The notes under the pieces were generated by a model. It searched no databases. It was not told the origin of the DNA and saw only the letters and a list, made by a program, of their open reading frames with translations. The translations under genes and the position numbers were made by a program. From assembly GCF_008639165.1 (NCBI RefSeq), contig NZ_CP029197.1, forward strand, positions 6,018,001 through 6,082,000: a stretch of 64,000 nt of DNA, written 5' to 3'. The stretch comes from Streptomyces venezuelae ATCC 10712. Its GTDB lineage: Bacteria > Actinomycetota > Actinomycetes > Streptomycetales > Streptomycetaceae. Shown here one piece after another: positions 8,797 to 17,125 of the stretch (the first letter of the stretch is position 1; each line of letters opens with the position of its first letter).

Positions 8797-9561
8797 GTGT
8801 TCGGACGTCGCAAGAAGAGCGGTGCCGCAGAGGACGCGGCGGGCGAGGCCGAGCAGGTCGTCGACGCGGTGGACGGCGAGGACGCGGACGACGCGGCCCC
8901 GCGCCGTGTGAACCTTCCGCCGGCGCCCCGGCCCGACGGACCCTGGGACATCTCCGAGGTCAGCAAGCCCGAGGACGGCCGCGTCGACCTGGGCGGCGTG
9001 TTCGTCCCCGGCGTGGAGGGCATGGAACTGCGCGTGGAGGTGGCGGGCGACGCGATCGTCGCGGCCACCGTCGTCCTGCGGGACAGCGCCGTGCAGCTGC
9101 AGGCCTTCGCCGCGCCCAAGAACGAGGGCATCTGGGGCGAGGTCCGCGACGAGATCGCCACGGGCATCGTCCAGCAGGGTGGTGTCATCGACGAGGTCGA
9201 GGGCCCGCTGGGCTGGGAGCTGCGCGCGCAGGTCCCCGTACAGCTGCCGGACGGCAACCGCGGTGTGCAGCTGGTCCGCTTCGTCGGCGTCGACGGACCC
9301 CGCTGGTTCCTGCGCGGAGTGATCTCCGGGCAGGGCGCGGTCCAGCCCGAGGCCGCCGGTCTGCTGGAGCAGATCGTCCGGGACACCGTGGTCGTCCGCG
9401 GCGACGGTCCGATGGCCCCGCGCGACCCGATCGTCCTCAAGCTGCCGAACGACGCGCAGATGGTGCCGGACGGCGTGCAGCAGGAGGAGCAGGAGAACTC
9501 CCGCTTCTCCGGGGGCATGGGCCAGCTCCAGCGCGGTCCGGAGATCTCCGAGATCCGTTGA
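8797..9561 (+). CDS. DUF3710 domain protein
   Basis: Protein of 254 residues, GTG start one base after the dut stop (VFGRRKKSGAAEDA). A charged, probably disordered N-terminal 60 residues precede a globular domain with conserved-looking blocks VFVPGVEGMELRVEV, WGEVRDEIATGI and GPRWFLRGVISG. DUF3710 proteins are restricted to Actinobacteria and sit next to dut in Streptomyces and mycobacteria. Function unknown; operon position suggests coupling to dut. Confidence 0.88.
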   Translation: MFGRRKKSGAAEDAAGEAEQVVDAVDGEDADDAAPRRVNLPPAPRPDGPWDISEVSKPEDGRVDLGGVFVPGVEGMELRVEVAGDAIVAATVVLRDSAVQLQAFAAPKNEGIWGEVRDEIATGIVQQGGVIDEVEGPLGWELRAQVPVQLPDGNRGVQLVRFVGVDGPRWFLRGVISGQGAVQPEAAGLLEQIVRDTVVVRGDGPMAPRDPIVLKLPNDAQMVPDGVQQEEQENSRFSGGMGQLQRGPEISEIR

Positions 9562-9653
9562 TCACCGCATGACCGGCAGGCCGCCGGGCCTGCTGCGTCC
9601 CCGCGCCGGGCGAGGGGCCTCCGGGCCTGCCGCGCCCTTGCTTCGAACCGTGG

Positions 9654-9690
9654 GCCGTTTTCCGTACGAGACGTACGGGAAGCGGCCCAT
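9654..9690. terminator. Imperfect hairpin downstream of DUF3710
   Basis: GGGCCG and CGGCCC outer arms with inner CCGTAC/GTACGG and mismatches between, about 95 bases after the stop. A smaller GCAGGCC/GGCCTGC stem lies at about 9577-9594. Confidence 0.5.
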
Positions 9691-9786
9691 CGGTCGTTAT
9701 CCACAGGTTCCGCCCTCCGGCTCTGGCCCTCCGGCACGGCGGCGGACCATACTGGCGGGCACGTGTTCGAGGAGGGGGAGTACAGG

Positions 9787-10515
9787 GTGAGTGAGAGCAG
9801 CACGCGGTCCGCGACGGCCGTGGCCGAGGACCCGGCCGGCCCGCCGATGGTCCGCGTCGAGAACCTGCGCCGGTCGTACGGCACAGGGGAAGCCGCCGTC
9901 CACGCCCTGCGCGGAGTCTCCTTCGACATCCCGCGCGGCGAGCTCGTCGCCCTCAAGGGACGCTCAGGATCCGGCAAGACCACCCTCCTCAACCTCGTCG
10001 GCGGCCTCGACAGCGCCGACGGCGGCTCCATCGTCATCGACGGCACGGACCTCTCGACCCTCGGGGAGAACGGCCTCCTGGAACTGCGCCGCGACCGGAT
10101 CGGCTTCATCTTCCAGTCCTTCGGACTCCTCCCGATCCTCTCCGTCGCGGAGAACGTCGGCGTCCCCCTGCGGCTGCGCAAGGCGGACCCGAAGGAGCGC
10201 GAGGAGCGGGTGTCCCTGCTGCTCGGCCTGGTCGGCCTCGCCGACCACGCGAACCAGCGGCCCGGCGAGCTCTCCGGCGGCCAGCAGCAGCGCGTCGCCA
10301 TCGCCCGCGCCCTCGCCAACAGGCCGGCGCTGCTCATAGCGGACGAGCCGACCGGCCAGCTGGACCAGGAGACCGGTCTCGCCGTGATGCAGCTGCTGCG
10401 CGCGGTGGTGCGCAGCGAGGGCTGTACGGCCCTGGTCGCCACCCACGACCCGCAGCTCCTGGGCCTGGCGGACCGGGTCCTCGAACTGAGCGACGGCGAG
10501 ATCATCGAGCACTGA
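9787..10515 (+). CDS. ABC transporter ATP-binding protein (MacB/LolD type)
   Basis: ATPase of 242 residues with Walker A GRSGSGKTTLL (about residue 59), Q-loop FIFQSFGLLPILS, signature LSGGQQQR, Walker B LLIADEPTGQLD and the switch His in ATHDPQ. This is the class that partners FtsX/MacB-like permeases in lipoprotein export, peptide export or cell division. GTG 9787 was chosen because GGAGGGGGAG lies just upstream. No permease gene is adjacent on either side, so the partner must be encoded elsewhere. Confidence 0.88.
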   Translation: MSESSTRSATAVAEDPAGPPMVRVENLRRSYGTGEAAVHALRGVSFDIPRGELVALKGRSGSGKTTLLNLVGGLDSADGGSIVIDGTDLSTLGENGLLELRRDRIGFIFQSFGLLPILSVAENVGVPLRLRKADPKEREERVSLLLGLVGLADHANQRPGELSGGQQQRVAIARALANRPALLIADEPTGQLDQETGLAVMQLLRAVVRSEGCTALVATHDPQLLGLADRVLELSDGEIIEH

Positions 10516-10671
10516 CGCGGCCGGTCGGCGGCCGGTGCGGTTCCGACACCAGAAGCCGGGCCGTCCGACGTCAGAAGCCGGTGCGGTCGCGACATCAGAA
10601 ACACGTCAAGACCGCACCGCCCCCGCTCCCCGCGTGCGGAATGTCCGATTGGCTGGACGTATGGTCATGCC

Positions 10672-13215
10672 ATGGGACGCGGCAAGCTTCGGATCTACCT
10701 CGGCGCTGCGCCGGGTGTCGGCAAGACCTACGCGATGCTCTCCGAGGGCCACCGCCGGGTGGAGCGCGGCACGGACTGCGTCGTCGCCTTCGTGGAGCAC
10801 CACGGACGGCCGCGCACCGAGGTCATGCTGCACGGCCTGGAGCAGGTGCCGCGCCGCACCCTGGAGTACCGGGCGACGACCTTCACCGAGATGGACATCG
10901 ACGCCGTCCTGGCCCGCCGTCCCGCCGTCGCCCTCGTGGACGAGCTCGCCCACACGAACGTGCCCGGCTCCCGCAACCCCAAGCGCTGGCAGGACGTCGC
11001 CGAGCTGCTCGCGGCCGGCATCGACGTCATATCGACGGTCAACATCCAGCACCTGGAGTCGCTGGGCGACGTCGTCGAGGCGATCACCGGCGTACGGCAG
11101 CGGGAGACCGTCCCCGACGAGGTGGTGCGCCGGGCCGACCAGATCGAGCTGGTCGACATGTCCCCGGAGGCCCTGCGCCGCCGGATGGCCCACGGCAACG
11201 TCTACACCTCGGACAAGGTCGATGCCGCCCTCTCCAACTACTTCCGCCCCGGCAACCTCACCGCCCTGCGCGAGCTCGCCCTGCTCTGGACCGCCGACCG
11301 GGTCGACGAGTACCTCCAGCAGTACCGGGGCGAGCACAACATCCGCTCCACCTGGCAGGCCCGCGAGCGCATCGTCGTCGGTCTGACCGGCGGTCCCGAG
11401 GGCCGCACCCTCATCAGGCGCGCCACCCGGCTGGCCGAGAAGGGCGCCGGCGGCGAGGTCCTCGCCGTCTACATCGCCCGCAGCGACGGCCTCACCGCGG
11501 CCTCGCCGAAGGAGCTGGCCGTCCAGCGCACTCTGGTCGAGGACCTGGGTGGAACGTTCCACCACGTCATAGGCGACGACATCCCGTCGGCGCTCCTGGA
11601 GTTCGCCCGCGGCGTCAACGCCACCCAGATCGTCCTCGGCTCGAGCCGCCGCCGCACCTGGCAGTACGTGTTCGGCCCCGGCGTCGGCCAGACCGTGGCC
11701 CGCGACTCGGGGCCCGACCTCGACGTCCACATCGTCACCCACGGCGAGGTCGCCAAGGGCCGCGGCCTCCCCGTCTCCCGGGGCGCCCGCCTCGGCCGCT
11801 CCCGGATCATCGGCGGCTGGCTGGCCGGCGTCGCCGGCCCCCTCCTGCTCGCGCTGCTCCTCACCCATGTCGACGCCGACCTCGGTCTCGCCAACGACAT
11901 GCTGCTCTTCCTCGCCCTGACCGTCGCGGCGGCGCTGCTCGGCGGGTTCCTGCCGGCGCTCGCCTCGGCCGCCGTCGGCTCCCTCCTCCTCAACTGGTTC
12001 TTCACCCCGCCGATCCACCGGCTCACCGTCGCCGACCCCAAGAACATCGTCGCCATCGCCGTCTTCCTCGGCGTCGCCATGTCGGTGGCCTCCGTGGTGG
12101 ACCTGGCCGCCCGGCGCACCCACCAGGCCGCCCGGCTGCGCGCCGAGTCCGAGGTCCTGTCCTACCTGGCCGGCAGCGTGCTGCGCGGCGAGACCAGCCT
12201 CGACGCGCTCCTCGAACGGGTCCGCGAGACCTTCTCCATGGAGTCCGTCGCGCTGCTCGAACGCCAGGACGAGGTCGAGCCGTGGACCCGGGCGGCGAGC
12301 GTCGGCCCGCACCCGGCGGTCCGGCCCGAGGACGCGGACGTGGACATGCCGGTCGGCGACCATCTGGCGCTCGCCCTGTCGGGCCGGGTGCTGCCCGCCG
12401 AGGACCGCCGCGTCCTCGGCGCCTTCGCCGCCCAGGCCGCGGTCGTCCTCGACCGCCAGCGGCTCGTCGGCGAGGCCGAGGAGGCCCGCAAACTCGCCGA
12501 GGGCAACAAGATCCGCACCTCGCTGCTCGCCGCCGTCAGCCACGACCTGCGCACCCCGCTCGCCGGCATCAAGGCCTCCGTCTCCTCCCTCCGCTCCGAC
12601 GACGTCGAGTGGTCCGAGCAGGACCGGGCCGAGCTTCTGGAGGGCATCGAGGCCGGCGCCGACCGCCTCGACCACCTCGTCGGCAACCTCCTCGACATGT
12701 CCCGCCTCCAGACCGGCACCGTCATGCCCCTGATCCGTACCGTCGACCTCGACGAGGTCGTCCCCATGGCCCTCGGGGGCGTGCCCGACGGCAGCGCCGA
12801 ACTCGACATCCCCGAGACGCTGCCCATGGTCGAGGTCGACAAGGGCCTGCTGGAGCGGGCCGTCGCCAACATCGTGGAGAACGCCGTCAAGTACAGCCCC
12901 GACGGCGTGCCCGTCGCCGTCGCCGCCAGCACCCTGGGCGACCGGGTCGAACTGCGGGTCGTCGACCGCGGCCCCGGCGTCCCCGATGAGGCCAAGGACG
13001 GCATCTTCGAGCCCTTCCAGCGCTTCGGTGACGCCCCGCGCGGCTCCGGCGTCGGTCTGGGGCTGGCGGTGGCCCGCGGCTTCGTCGAGGCCATGGGCGG
13101 CACGCTGGGCGCCGAGGACACCCCGGGCGGCGGGCTGACGATGGTGCTCACGCTCAAGGCCTCGCGGACGGGCGCCCCGGCCCCACCGGACCTCCCGGCC
13201 CACGCGGTGACCTGA
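10672..13215 (+). CDS. kdpD: Sensor kinase KdpD
   Basis: Potassium/turgor sensor kinase, 847 residues. N-terminal KdpD domain with Walker A GAAPGVGKTYAML (about 10-22) and ALVDELAHTNVPGSRN; a USP domain (about 225-350); four short membrane helices about 380-480 (LLLALLLTH through GVAMSVASVV); a GAF-like region; HisKA with His624 in AAVSHDLRTPLAG; and an HATPase domain. With KdpE it activates kdpFABC at low K+, but those pump genes are not in this window. A TATGGT six bases before the ATG and no clear ribosome site suggest a leaderless mRNA. Its last codons are the first unit of a 24-bp repeat array. Confidence 0.95.
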   Translation: MGRGKLRIYLGAAPGVGKTYAMLSEGHRRVERGTDCVVAFVEHHGRPRTEVMLHGLEQVPRRTLEYRATTFTEMDIDAVLARRPAVALVDELAHTNVPGSRNPKRWQDVAELLAAGIDVISTVNIQHLESLGDVVEAITGVRQRETVPDEVVRRADQIELVDMSPEALRRRMAHGNVYTSDKVDAALSNYFRPGNLTALRELALLWTADRVDEYLQQYRGEHNIRSTWQARERIVVGLTGGPEGRTLIRRATRLAEKGAGGEVLAVYIARSDGLTAASPKELAVQRTLVEDLGGTFHHVIGDDIPSALLEFARGVNATQIVLGSSRRRTWQYVFGPGVGQTVARDSGPDLDVHIVTHGEVAKGRGLPVSRGARLGRSRIIGGWLAGVAGPLLLALLLTHVDADLGLANDMLLFLALTVAAALLGGFLPALASAAVGSLLLNWFFTPPIHRLTVADPKNIVAIAVFLGVAMSVASVVDLAARRTHQAARLRAESEVLSYLAGSVLRGETSLDALLERVRETFSMESVALLERQDEVEPWTRAASVGPHPAVRPEDADVDMPVGDHLALALSGRVLPAEDRRVLGAFAAQAAVVLDRQRLVGEAEEARKLAEGNKIRTSLLAAVSHDLRTPLAGIKASVSSLRSDDVEWSEQDRAELLEGIEAGADRLDHLVGNLLDMSRLQTGTVMPLIRTVDLDEVVPMALGGVPDGSAELDIPETLPMVEVDKGLLERAVANIVENAVKYSPDGVPVAVAASTLGDRVELRVVDRGPGVPDEAKDGIFEPFQRFGDAPRGSGVGLGLAVARGFVEAMGGTLGAEDTPGGGLTMVLTLKASRTGAPAPPDLPAHAVT

Positions 13216-13371
13216 CCCGCGGCCGGCGCGGCGAACTGGCCTCCGGCCCGCGCGGTCACCTGGCCCCCGGCTCGTGCGGTGACCTGGCCCCTGACCCGCG
13301 CGGTGACCCGGGCCCCGGCCCGCGCGGTGACCTGGCCCCCGGCCCGCGCGGTGACCCGGTCCCCGGCCCGC
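13204..13371 (+). repeat. Seven 24-bp tandem repeats spanning the kdpD stop codon
   Basis: Seven units of exactly 24 bases in the kdpD frame, starting GCGGTGACC. Later units would encode AVTWPPAR, AVTWPLTR, AVTRAPAR and AVTRSPAR. Unit 1 holds the end of kdpD: its TGA (13213-13215) stands where later units have TGG or CGG. The frame then stays open to the kdpE ATG at 13498. Confidence 0.9.
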
Positions 13372-13497
13372 GCGGCGGATCCCGCCACAAGACCGGGCCG
13401 ACCGGGCCCGAATCCTCAGGCCCCCCACCCACCCCCGTCCCTCTCCCGTACTCTCATGCTCCCGCCCGCACGGGCGACCGAAAGGAAGGCCCCCGCC

Positions 13498-14184
13498 ATG
13501 ACCCGGGTCCTCGTGGTCGACGACGAGCCGCAGATCGTCCGCGCCCTGGTGATCAACCTCAAGGCGCGCAAGTACGAGGTCGACGCCGCGCCCGACGGTG
13601 CCACCGCCCTCCGGCTGGCCGCCGAGCGCCACCCCGACGTCGTCGTCCTCGACCTCGGTCTGCCCGACATGGACGGCGTCGAGGTCATCAAGGGCCTGCG
13701 CGGCTGGACGCGGGTGCCGATCCTGGTCCTCTCGGCCCGGCAGACGTCCGACGAGAAGGTCGAGGCGCTCGACGCGGGCGCCGACGACTACGTCACCAAG
13801 CCCTTCGGCATGGACGAGCTGCTCGCCCGGCTGCGCGCGGCCGTGCGCCGCGCCGAGCCGGTCGGCGGGGCCGAGGACGGGGTCGTGGTCGTCGAGACCG
13901 AGGGCTTCACCGTCGACCTCGCGGCGAAGAAGGTCCACCGCGACGGCCGGGACGTCCGGCTCACCCCCACCGAGTGGCACCTCCTGGAGGTCCTGGTCCG
14001 CAACGGCGGCCGCCTGGTCAGCCAGAAGCAACTGCTCCAGGAGGTCTGGGGACCCTCGTACGGCACCGAGACCAACTACCTCCGCGTGTACATGGCGCAG
14101 CTCCGGCGCAAGCTGGAGAGCGACCCCTCGCACCCGCGGCACTTCGTCACCGAACCGGGCATGGGCTACCGCTTCGAACGCTGA
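13498..14184 (+). CDS. kdpE: Response regulator KdpE
   Basis: OmpR-family regulator of 228 residues, partner of KdpD. Receiver with DDE triad near residue 8-10 and phosphoacceptor Asp52 (VVVLDLGLPDMDG), conserved Lys in YVTKPFG; winged-helix DNA-binding domain with LTPTEWHLLEVLV and the terminal EPGMGYRFER. ATG 13498 follows GAAAGGAAGG. The start lies in the same frame as kdpD, separated only by the kdpD stop codon and a stop-free linker of 94 codons. Confidence 0.94.
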   Translation: MTRVLVVDDEPQIVRALVINLKARKYEVDAAPDGATALRLAAERHPDVVVLDLGLPDMDGVEVIKGLRGWTRVPILVLSARQTSDEKVEALDAGADDYVTKPFGMDELLARLRAAVRRAEPVGGAEDGVVVVETEGFTVDLAAKKVHRDGRDVRLTPTEWHLLEVLVRNGGRLVSQKQLLQEVWGPSYGTETNYLRVYMAQLRRKLESDPSHPRHFVTEPGMGYRFER

Positions 14185-14241
14185 ACGGACGAGGCGTCCT
14201 GGGCCGCTCTGGGTGACAGCGGTGGCCGGTACGCTTTCTGT

Positions 14242-14640
14242 ATGAGTGCTGCACCACGTACAGAGAAGCCGGCCGGTCGGTTCCGCCGGATGCTCGACCG
14301 GCTCTCCTCCTCGCCGGAGGACCTGGAGTCGGAGGAGCTCCAGGAGGACGCCGAGGCGTCGGGGTGCACGCGGATCAGCGACTGCTCCGACCGCCAGATA
14401 GTCAAGGTGACTGGTACCTTGCGCACGGTCACGTTGCGTCCCCGGGCCGGTGTGCCCGCGCTGGAGGCCGAACTCTTCGACGGCACGGCACCGCTCGACG
14501 TCGTGTGGCTGGGTCGGCGCTCCATCGTGGGCATCGAGCCGGGCCGCAAGCTGATCGCCTCCGGCCGGATCTCCATGAGCCACGGCCGGCGGGTCCTCTT
14601 CAACCCCAAATACGAGCTCCGACCGCTCGGACAGGAGTAG
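14242..14640 (+). CDS. OB-fold nucleic-acid-binding-domain protein
   Basis: Protein of 132 residues. After a charged N-terminus, residues about 48-125 form an OB fold: RQIVKVTGTLRTVTLRP, LEAELFDGTAPLDVVWLGRRSI, GIEPGRKLIASGRISMSHGRRVLFNPKYEL. A -10-like TACGCT ends 7 bases before the ATG, so the mRNA may be leaderless. It is followed after 3 bases by the DUF3159 gene. Members are conserved next to DUF3159 in Streptomyces; the ligand is not known. Confidence 0.82.
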   Translation: MSAAPRTEKPAGRFRRMLDRLSSSPEDLESEELQEDAEASGCTRISDCSDRQIVKVTGTLRTVTLRPRAGVPALEAELFDGTAPLDVVWLGRRSIVGIEPGRKLIASGRISMSHGRRVLFNPKYELRPLGQE

Positions 14641-14643
14641 CCG

Positions 14644-15381
14644 GTGACGTCCCTCGACAAGCCGACCAGCACGGACCAGGACGCCCAGGCCTCGAGGGAG
14701 GTCACCGAGGCCGCGCTGTTCGAGGCCTTCGGCGGCCTGCGGGGCATGATCGAGACGGTCCTGCCGGGCCTGCTGTTCGTCACGATCTTCACGATCAACA
14801 AGAACCTGCACGTCTCGGCGATCGCCGCGCTCGCGGTCTCGCTTGTCCTGGTCGCCGTCCGGCTGATCCGCCGGGACACCGTCAAGCACGCGTTCAGCGG
14901 TGTCTTCGGCGTGGCCTTCGGCGTCGTCTTCGCGATGATGACGGGCAACGCCAAGGACTTCTACCTGCCCGGCATGCTGTACACCCTGGGCCTCGCCCTC
15001 GCGTACATCGTCACCGCGCTCGCCGGAGTGCCGCTGATCGGGCTCATCCTCGGCCCGGTCTTCAAGGAGAACCTCTCCTGGCGCACGCGCAACCCCGGCC
15101 GGAAGAAGGCCTACACCAAGGCGAGCTGGGCCTGGGGCCTGATCCTGCTCGGCAAGTGCGCGGTCCTCTTCCCGCTGTACTGGTGGGCCGACCCGACCAA
15201 GTTCGGCTGGGTCTCGGTGGCCCTGAAGATCCCGCCGTTCCTGCTCGCGGTCTACCTCACCTGGGTGTTCCTCGCCAAGGCTCCGCCGCCGATCGACGTC
15301 TTCGCCGAGATGGAGGCCGAGGAGCGCGCCGAGAAGGAGCGCAAGGCGGCCGCCGCCGCCTCGACGCCCCCGGAGGCGTGA
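14644..15381 (+). CDS. DUF3159 membrane protein
   Basis: Integral membrane protein of 245 residues, GTG start. About six hydrophobic helices, with AALFEAFGGLRGMIETVLPGL at the N-terminal entry (broken motif), VSLVLVAVRLIRRDTVKHAF, and a charged helical C-terminus rich in Glu/Lys/Ala. DUF3159 resembles small VUT-like or intracellular septation protein-like membrane proteins; function unknown. Translationally close to the OB-fold gene. Confidence 0.83.
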   Translation: MTSLDKPTSTDQDAQASREVTEAALFEAFGGLRGMIETVLPGLLFVTIFTINKNLHVSAIAALAVSLVLVAVRLIRRDTVKHAFSGVFGVAFGVVFAMMTGNAKDFYLPGMLYTLGLALAYIVTALAGVPLIGLILGPVFKENLSWRTRNPGRKKAYTKASWAWGLILLGKCAVLFPLYWWADPTKFGWVSVALKIPPFLLAVYLTWVFLAKAPPPIDVFAEMEAEERAEKERKAAAAASTPPEA

Positions 15382-15460
15382 GACCCGTACGAGCACGGCA
15401 TCCGGAGGCCTGAGAGCCGTACGAGCACGGCATCCGGACGCTGAGACCCGTACGAGAGCA
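15379..15460 (+). repeat. Short direct repeats after DUF3159
   Basis: A 22-base block starting CCGTACGAGCACGG occurs at 15385-15406 and 15417-15438, with a truncated third copy (CCGTACGAG) at 15448. Period about 32 bases. Non-coding. Confidence 0.75.
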
Positions 15461-15477
15461 CCTACGAGCTCGGCGTC

Positions 15478-15524
15478 ACGCGGGAGGGCCCGGACCTGAC
15501 GAACAGGTCCGGGCCCTCCCGCGT
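15478..15524. terminator. Strong bidirectional terminator
   Basis: Perfect 21-base arms (ACGCGGGAGGGCCCGGACCT.. and its complement) with loop ACGAA, placed between the convergent DUF3159 and trkA genes. Confidence 0.9.
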
Positions 15525-15538
15525 ACGACGACCGGTGC

Positions 15539-16223
15539 TCAGGACTCCGTGGTCGGCTCCCGGCGGACCTGCAGCAGGTCCTCCAGCTGCTCCTCACGGG
15601 CCTGCGCGGCCACGAACAGCAGCTCGTCGCCGGCCTCCAGGGTCTCCTCGGCGCTCGGCGTCAGCACCCGCGAACCACGGATGATCGTTCGTCACCAGCG
15701 AGGTGTCCTGCGGCCAGGCCACGTCCCCGACCGCGGTGCCGGCGACCGCCGACTCCGGCGGCAGCGTCAGCTCGACCAGGTTCGCGTCGCCGTGGCTGAA
15801 GCGCAGCAGCCGGACGAGGTCGCCGACGCTCACCGCCTCCTCCACCAGCGCCGACATCAGGCGCGGCGTCGACACGGCCACGTCCACGCCCCACGCCTCG
15901 TTGAACAGCCACTCGTTCTTCGGGTTGTTCACCCGGGCGACGACCCGCGGCACGCCGTACTCGGTCTTGGCGAGCAGCGAGACGACCAGGTTCACCTTGT
16001 CGTCACCGGTCGCCGCGATCACCACGTTGCAGCGCTGGAGCGCCGCCTCGTCGAGCGAGGTGATCTCGCACGCGTCGGCGAGCAGCCACTCCGCCTGCGG
16101 CACCCGCTCCACCGAGATGGCGGTGGGCGCCTTGTCGATGAGCAGGACCTCGTGCCCGTTCTCCAGGAGCTCGCCCGCGATGGAACGGCCCACCGCACCC
16201 GCGCCCGCAATAGCGACACGCAT
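15539..16223 (-). pseudogene. trkA: TrkA-family potassium regulator, frameshifted by a 4-bp duplication
   Basis: RCK/KTN-type NAD-binding regulator. Residues 1-170 are intact: GAGAVGRSIAGELLENGHEV Rossmann motif, LLADACEITSLDEA, VIAATGDDKVNL. Near codon 178 the coding strand reads through a duplicated tetramer (CGTTCGT at 15686-15692 on the plus strand). Without 4 of those bases the frame continues TSLVTIIRGSRVLTPSAEET and ends at 15539 as a normal TrkA_C domain (about 226 residues). As written the frame diverges and stops at 15594 after 209 residues. Either a true mutation that removes most of TrkA_C or an assembly error. The start overlaps the neighbouring trkA stop (TGATG). Confidence 0.8.
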
Positions 16224-16891
16224 CAGTGACCGCCCTCCTCAGGACCCTCGGCGAAGGCCTCCTCGACCTTCGCGATCTCGTCCGTACGCATCATCACGTG
16301 CACCAGGTCACCTTCCTGGAGCACCGTCTGCGAGGTCGGCAGAATCGCTTCGCCCAGTCGGGTGAGGAAGGCGACACGGACACCGGTCTCGTCCTGGAGC
16401 CGGCTCACCTTGTGGCCGATCCAGGCGGGGGAGGTGTGCACCTCCGCGAGCTGCACGCCGCCGCTCGGGTCCCGCCACAGGGGCTCCGCGCCGGAGGGCA
16501 GCAGCCGGCGCAGCATCTGGTCGGCGGTCCAGCGGACCGTCGCGACGGTCGGGATGCCGAGGCGCTGGTAGACCTCGGCGCGACGCGGGTCGTAGATCCG
16601 CGCCGCCACGTTCTCGATGCCGAACATCTCGCGCGCGACCCGCGCGGCGATGATGTTCGAGTTGTCGCCGCTGCTCACCGCGGCGAAGGCGCCCGCGTCC
16701 TCGATGCCGGCCTCACGCAGCGTGTCCTGGTCGAAGCCCACGCCGGTGACGCGTCGACCGCCGAAACCCGACCCCAGACGACGGAACGCCGTCGGGTCCT
16801 GGTCCACGACCGCGACGGTGTGCCCCTGCTGCTCCAGGGTCTGCGCGAGAGCGGCTCCCACTCGCCCGCAGCCCATGATGACGATGTGCAC
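16223..16891 (-). CDS. TrkA-family potassium uptake regulator
   Basis: Intact 222-residue RCK protein: Rossmann motif GCGRVGAALAQTLEQQGH, acidic NAD-binding VVDQDP, then a TrkA_C domain (VQLAEVHTSPAWIGHKVSRL, VLQEGDLVHVMMR). Such subunits gate K+ channels or transporters in response to nucleotides. It overlaps the next, frameshifted trkA by one base and is divergent from the APC permease gene 234 bases away, so the two regulators probably serve that transporter. Confidence 0.92.
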   Translation of the reverse strand: MHIVIMGCGRVGAALAQTLEQQGHTVAVVDQDPTAFRRLGSGFGGRRVTGVGFDQDTLREAGIEDAGAFAAVSSGDNSNIIAARVAREMFGIENVAARIYDPRRAEVYQRLGIPTVATVRWTADQMLRRLLPSGAEPLWRDPSGGVQLAEVHTSPAWIGHKVSRLQDETGVRVAFLTRLGEAILPTSQTVLQEGDLVHVMMRTDEIAKVEEAFAEGPEEGGH

Positions 16892-17125
16892 GTCCCCTTA
16901 CCCCGCACTCCTGATCGCCTTGCTGACCTGCGAAAACACCCTGCTCACAACTTTCCTCACCCGATGCGCCCGGGTTGCGGCGGGTGACACCCTGCCGGGT
17001 CACCCGGTCCGAGCTTAAGCGGCAACGCTGGCGGGGACCGCATCCGAGGTGGTACTCAGGGAGATTCGGTGCCGATCGGGGGTGCCGGTGCGCGTGGCTC
17101 TTTTCGAACGCTTACGATCCTCTCC

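Noticed and set aside
9697..9705. Perfect DnaA box TTATCCACA
   Set aside because: Single copy, no cluster of boxes, no AT-rich stretch or dnaA/dnaN neighbours; not an origin.
13204..13371. Repeat array considered as CRISPR
   Set aside because: Units are contiguous with no spacers and keep the coding frame; no cas genes.
10672..14184. kdpFABC pump genes expected near kdpDE
   Set aside because: None present; neighbours are an unrelated ABC ATPase and an OB-fold protein.
10606..15597. Open frame of about 1660 codons on the minus strand across kdpDE and DUF3159
   Set aside because: Antisense shadow of well-supported plus-strand genes; low-complexity Arg/Gly/Asp-rich translation, a GC effect.
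17000..17125. c-di-AMP (ydaO) riboswitch before the KimA-like gene
   Set aside because: The -10 box ends 7 bases before the GTG, so there is no leader to hold a riboswitch.
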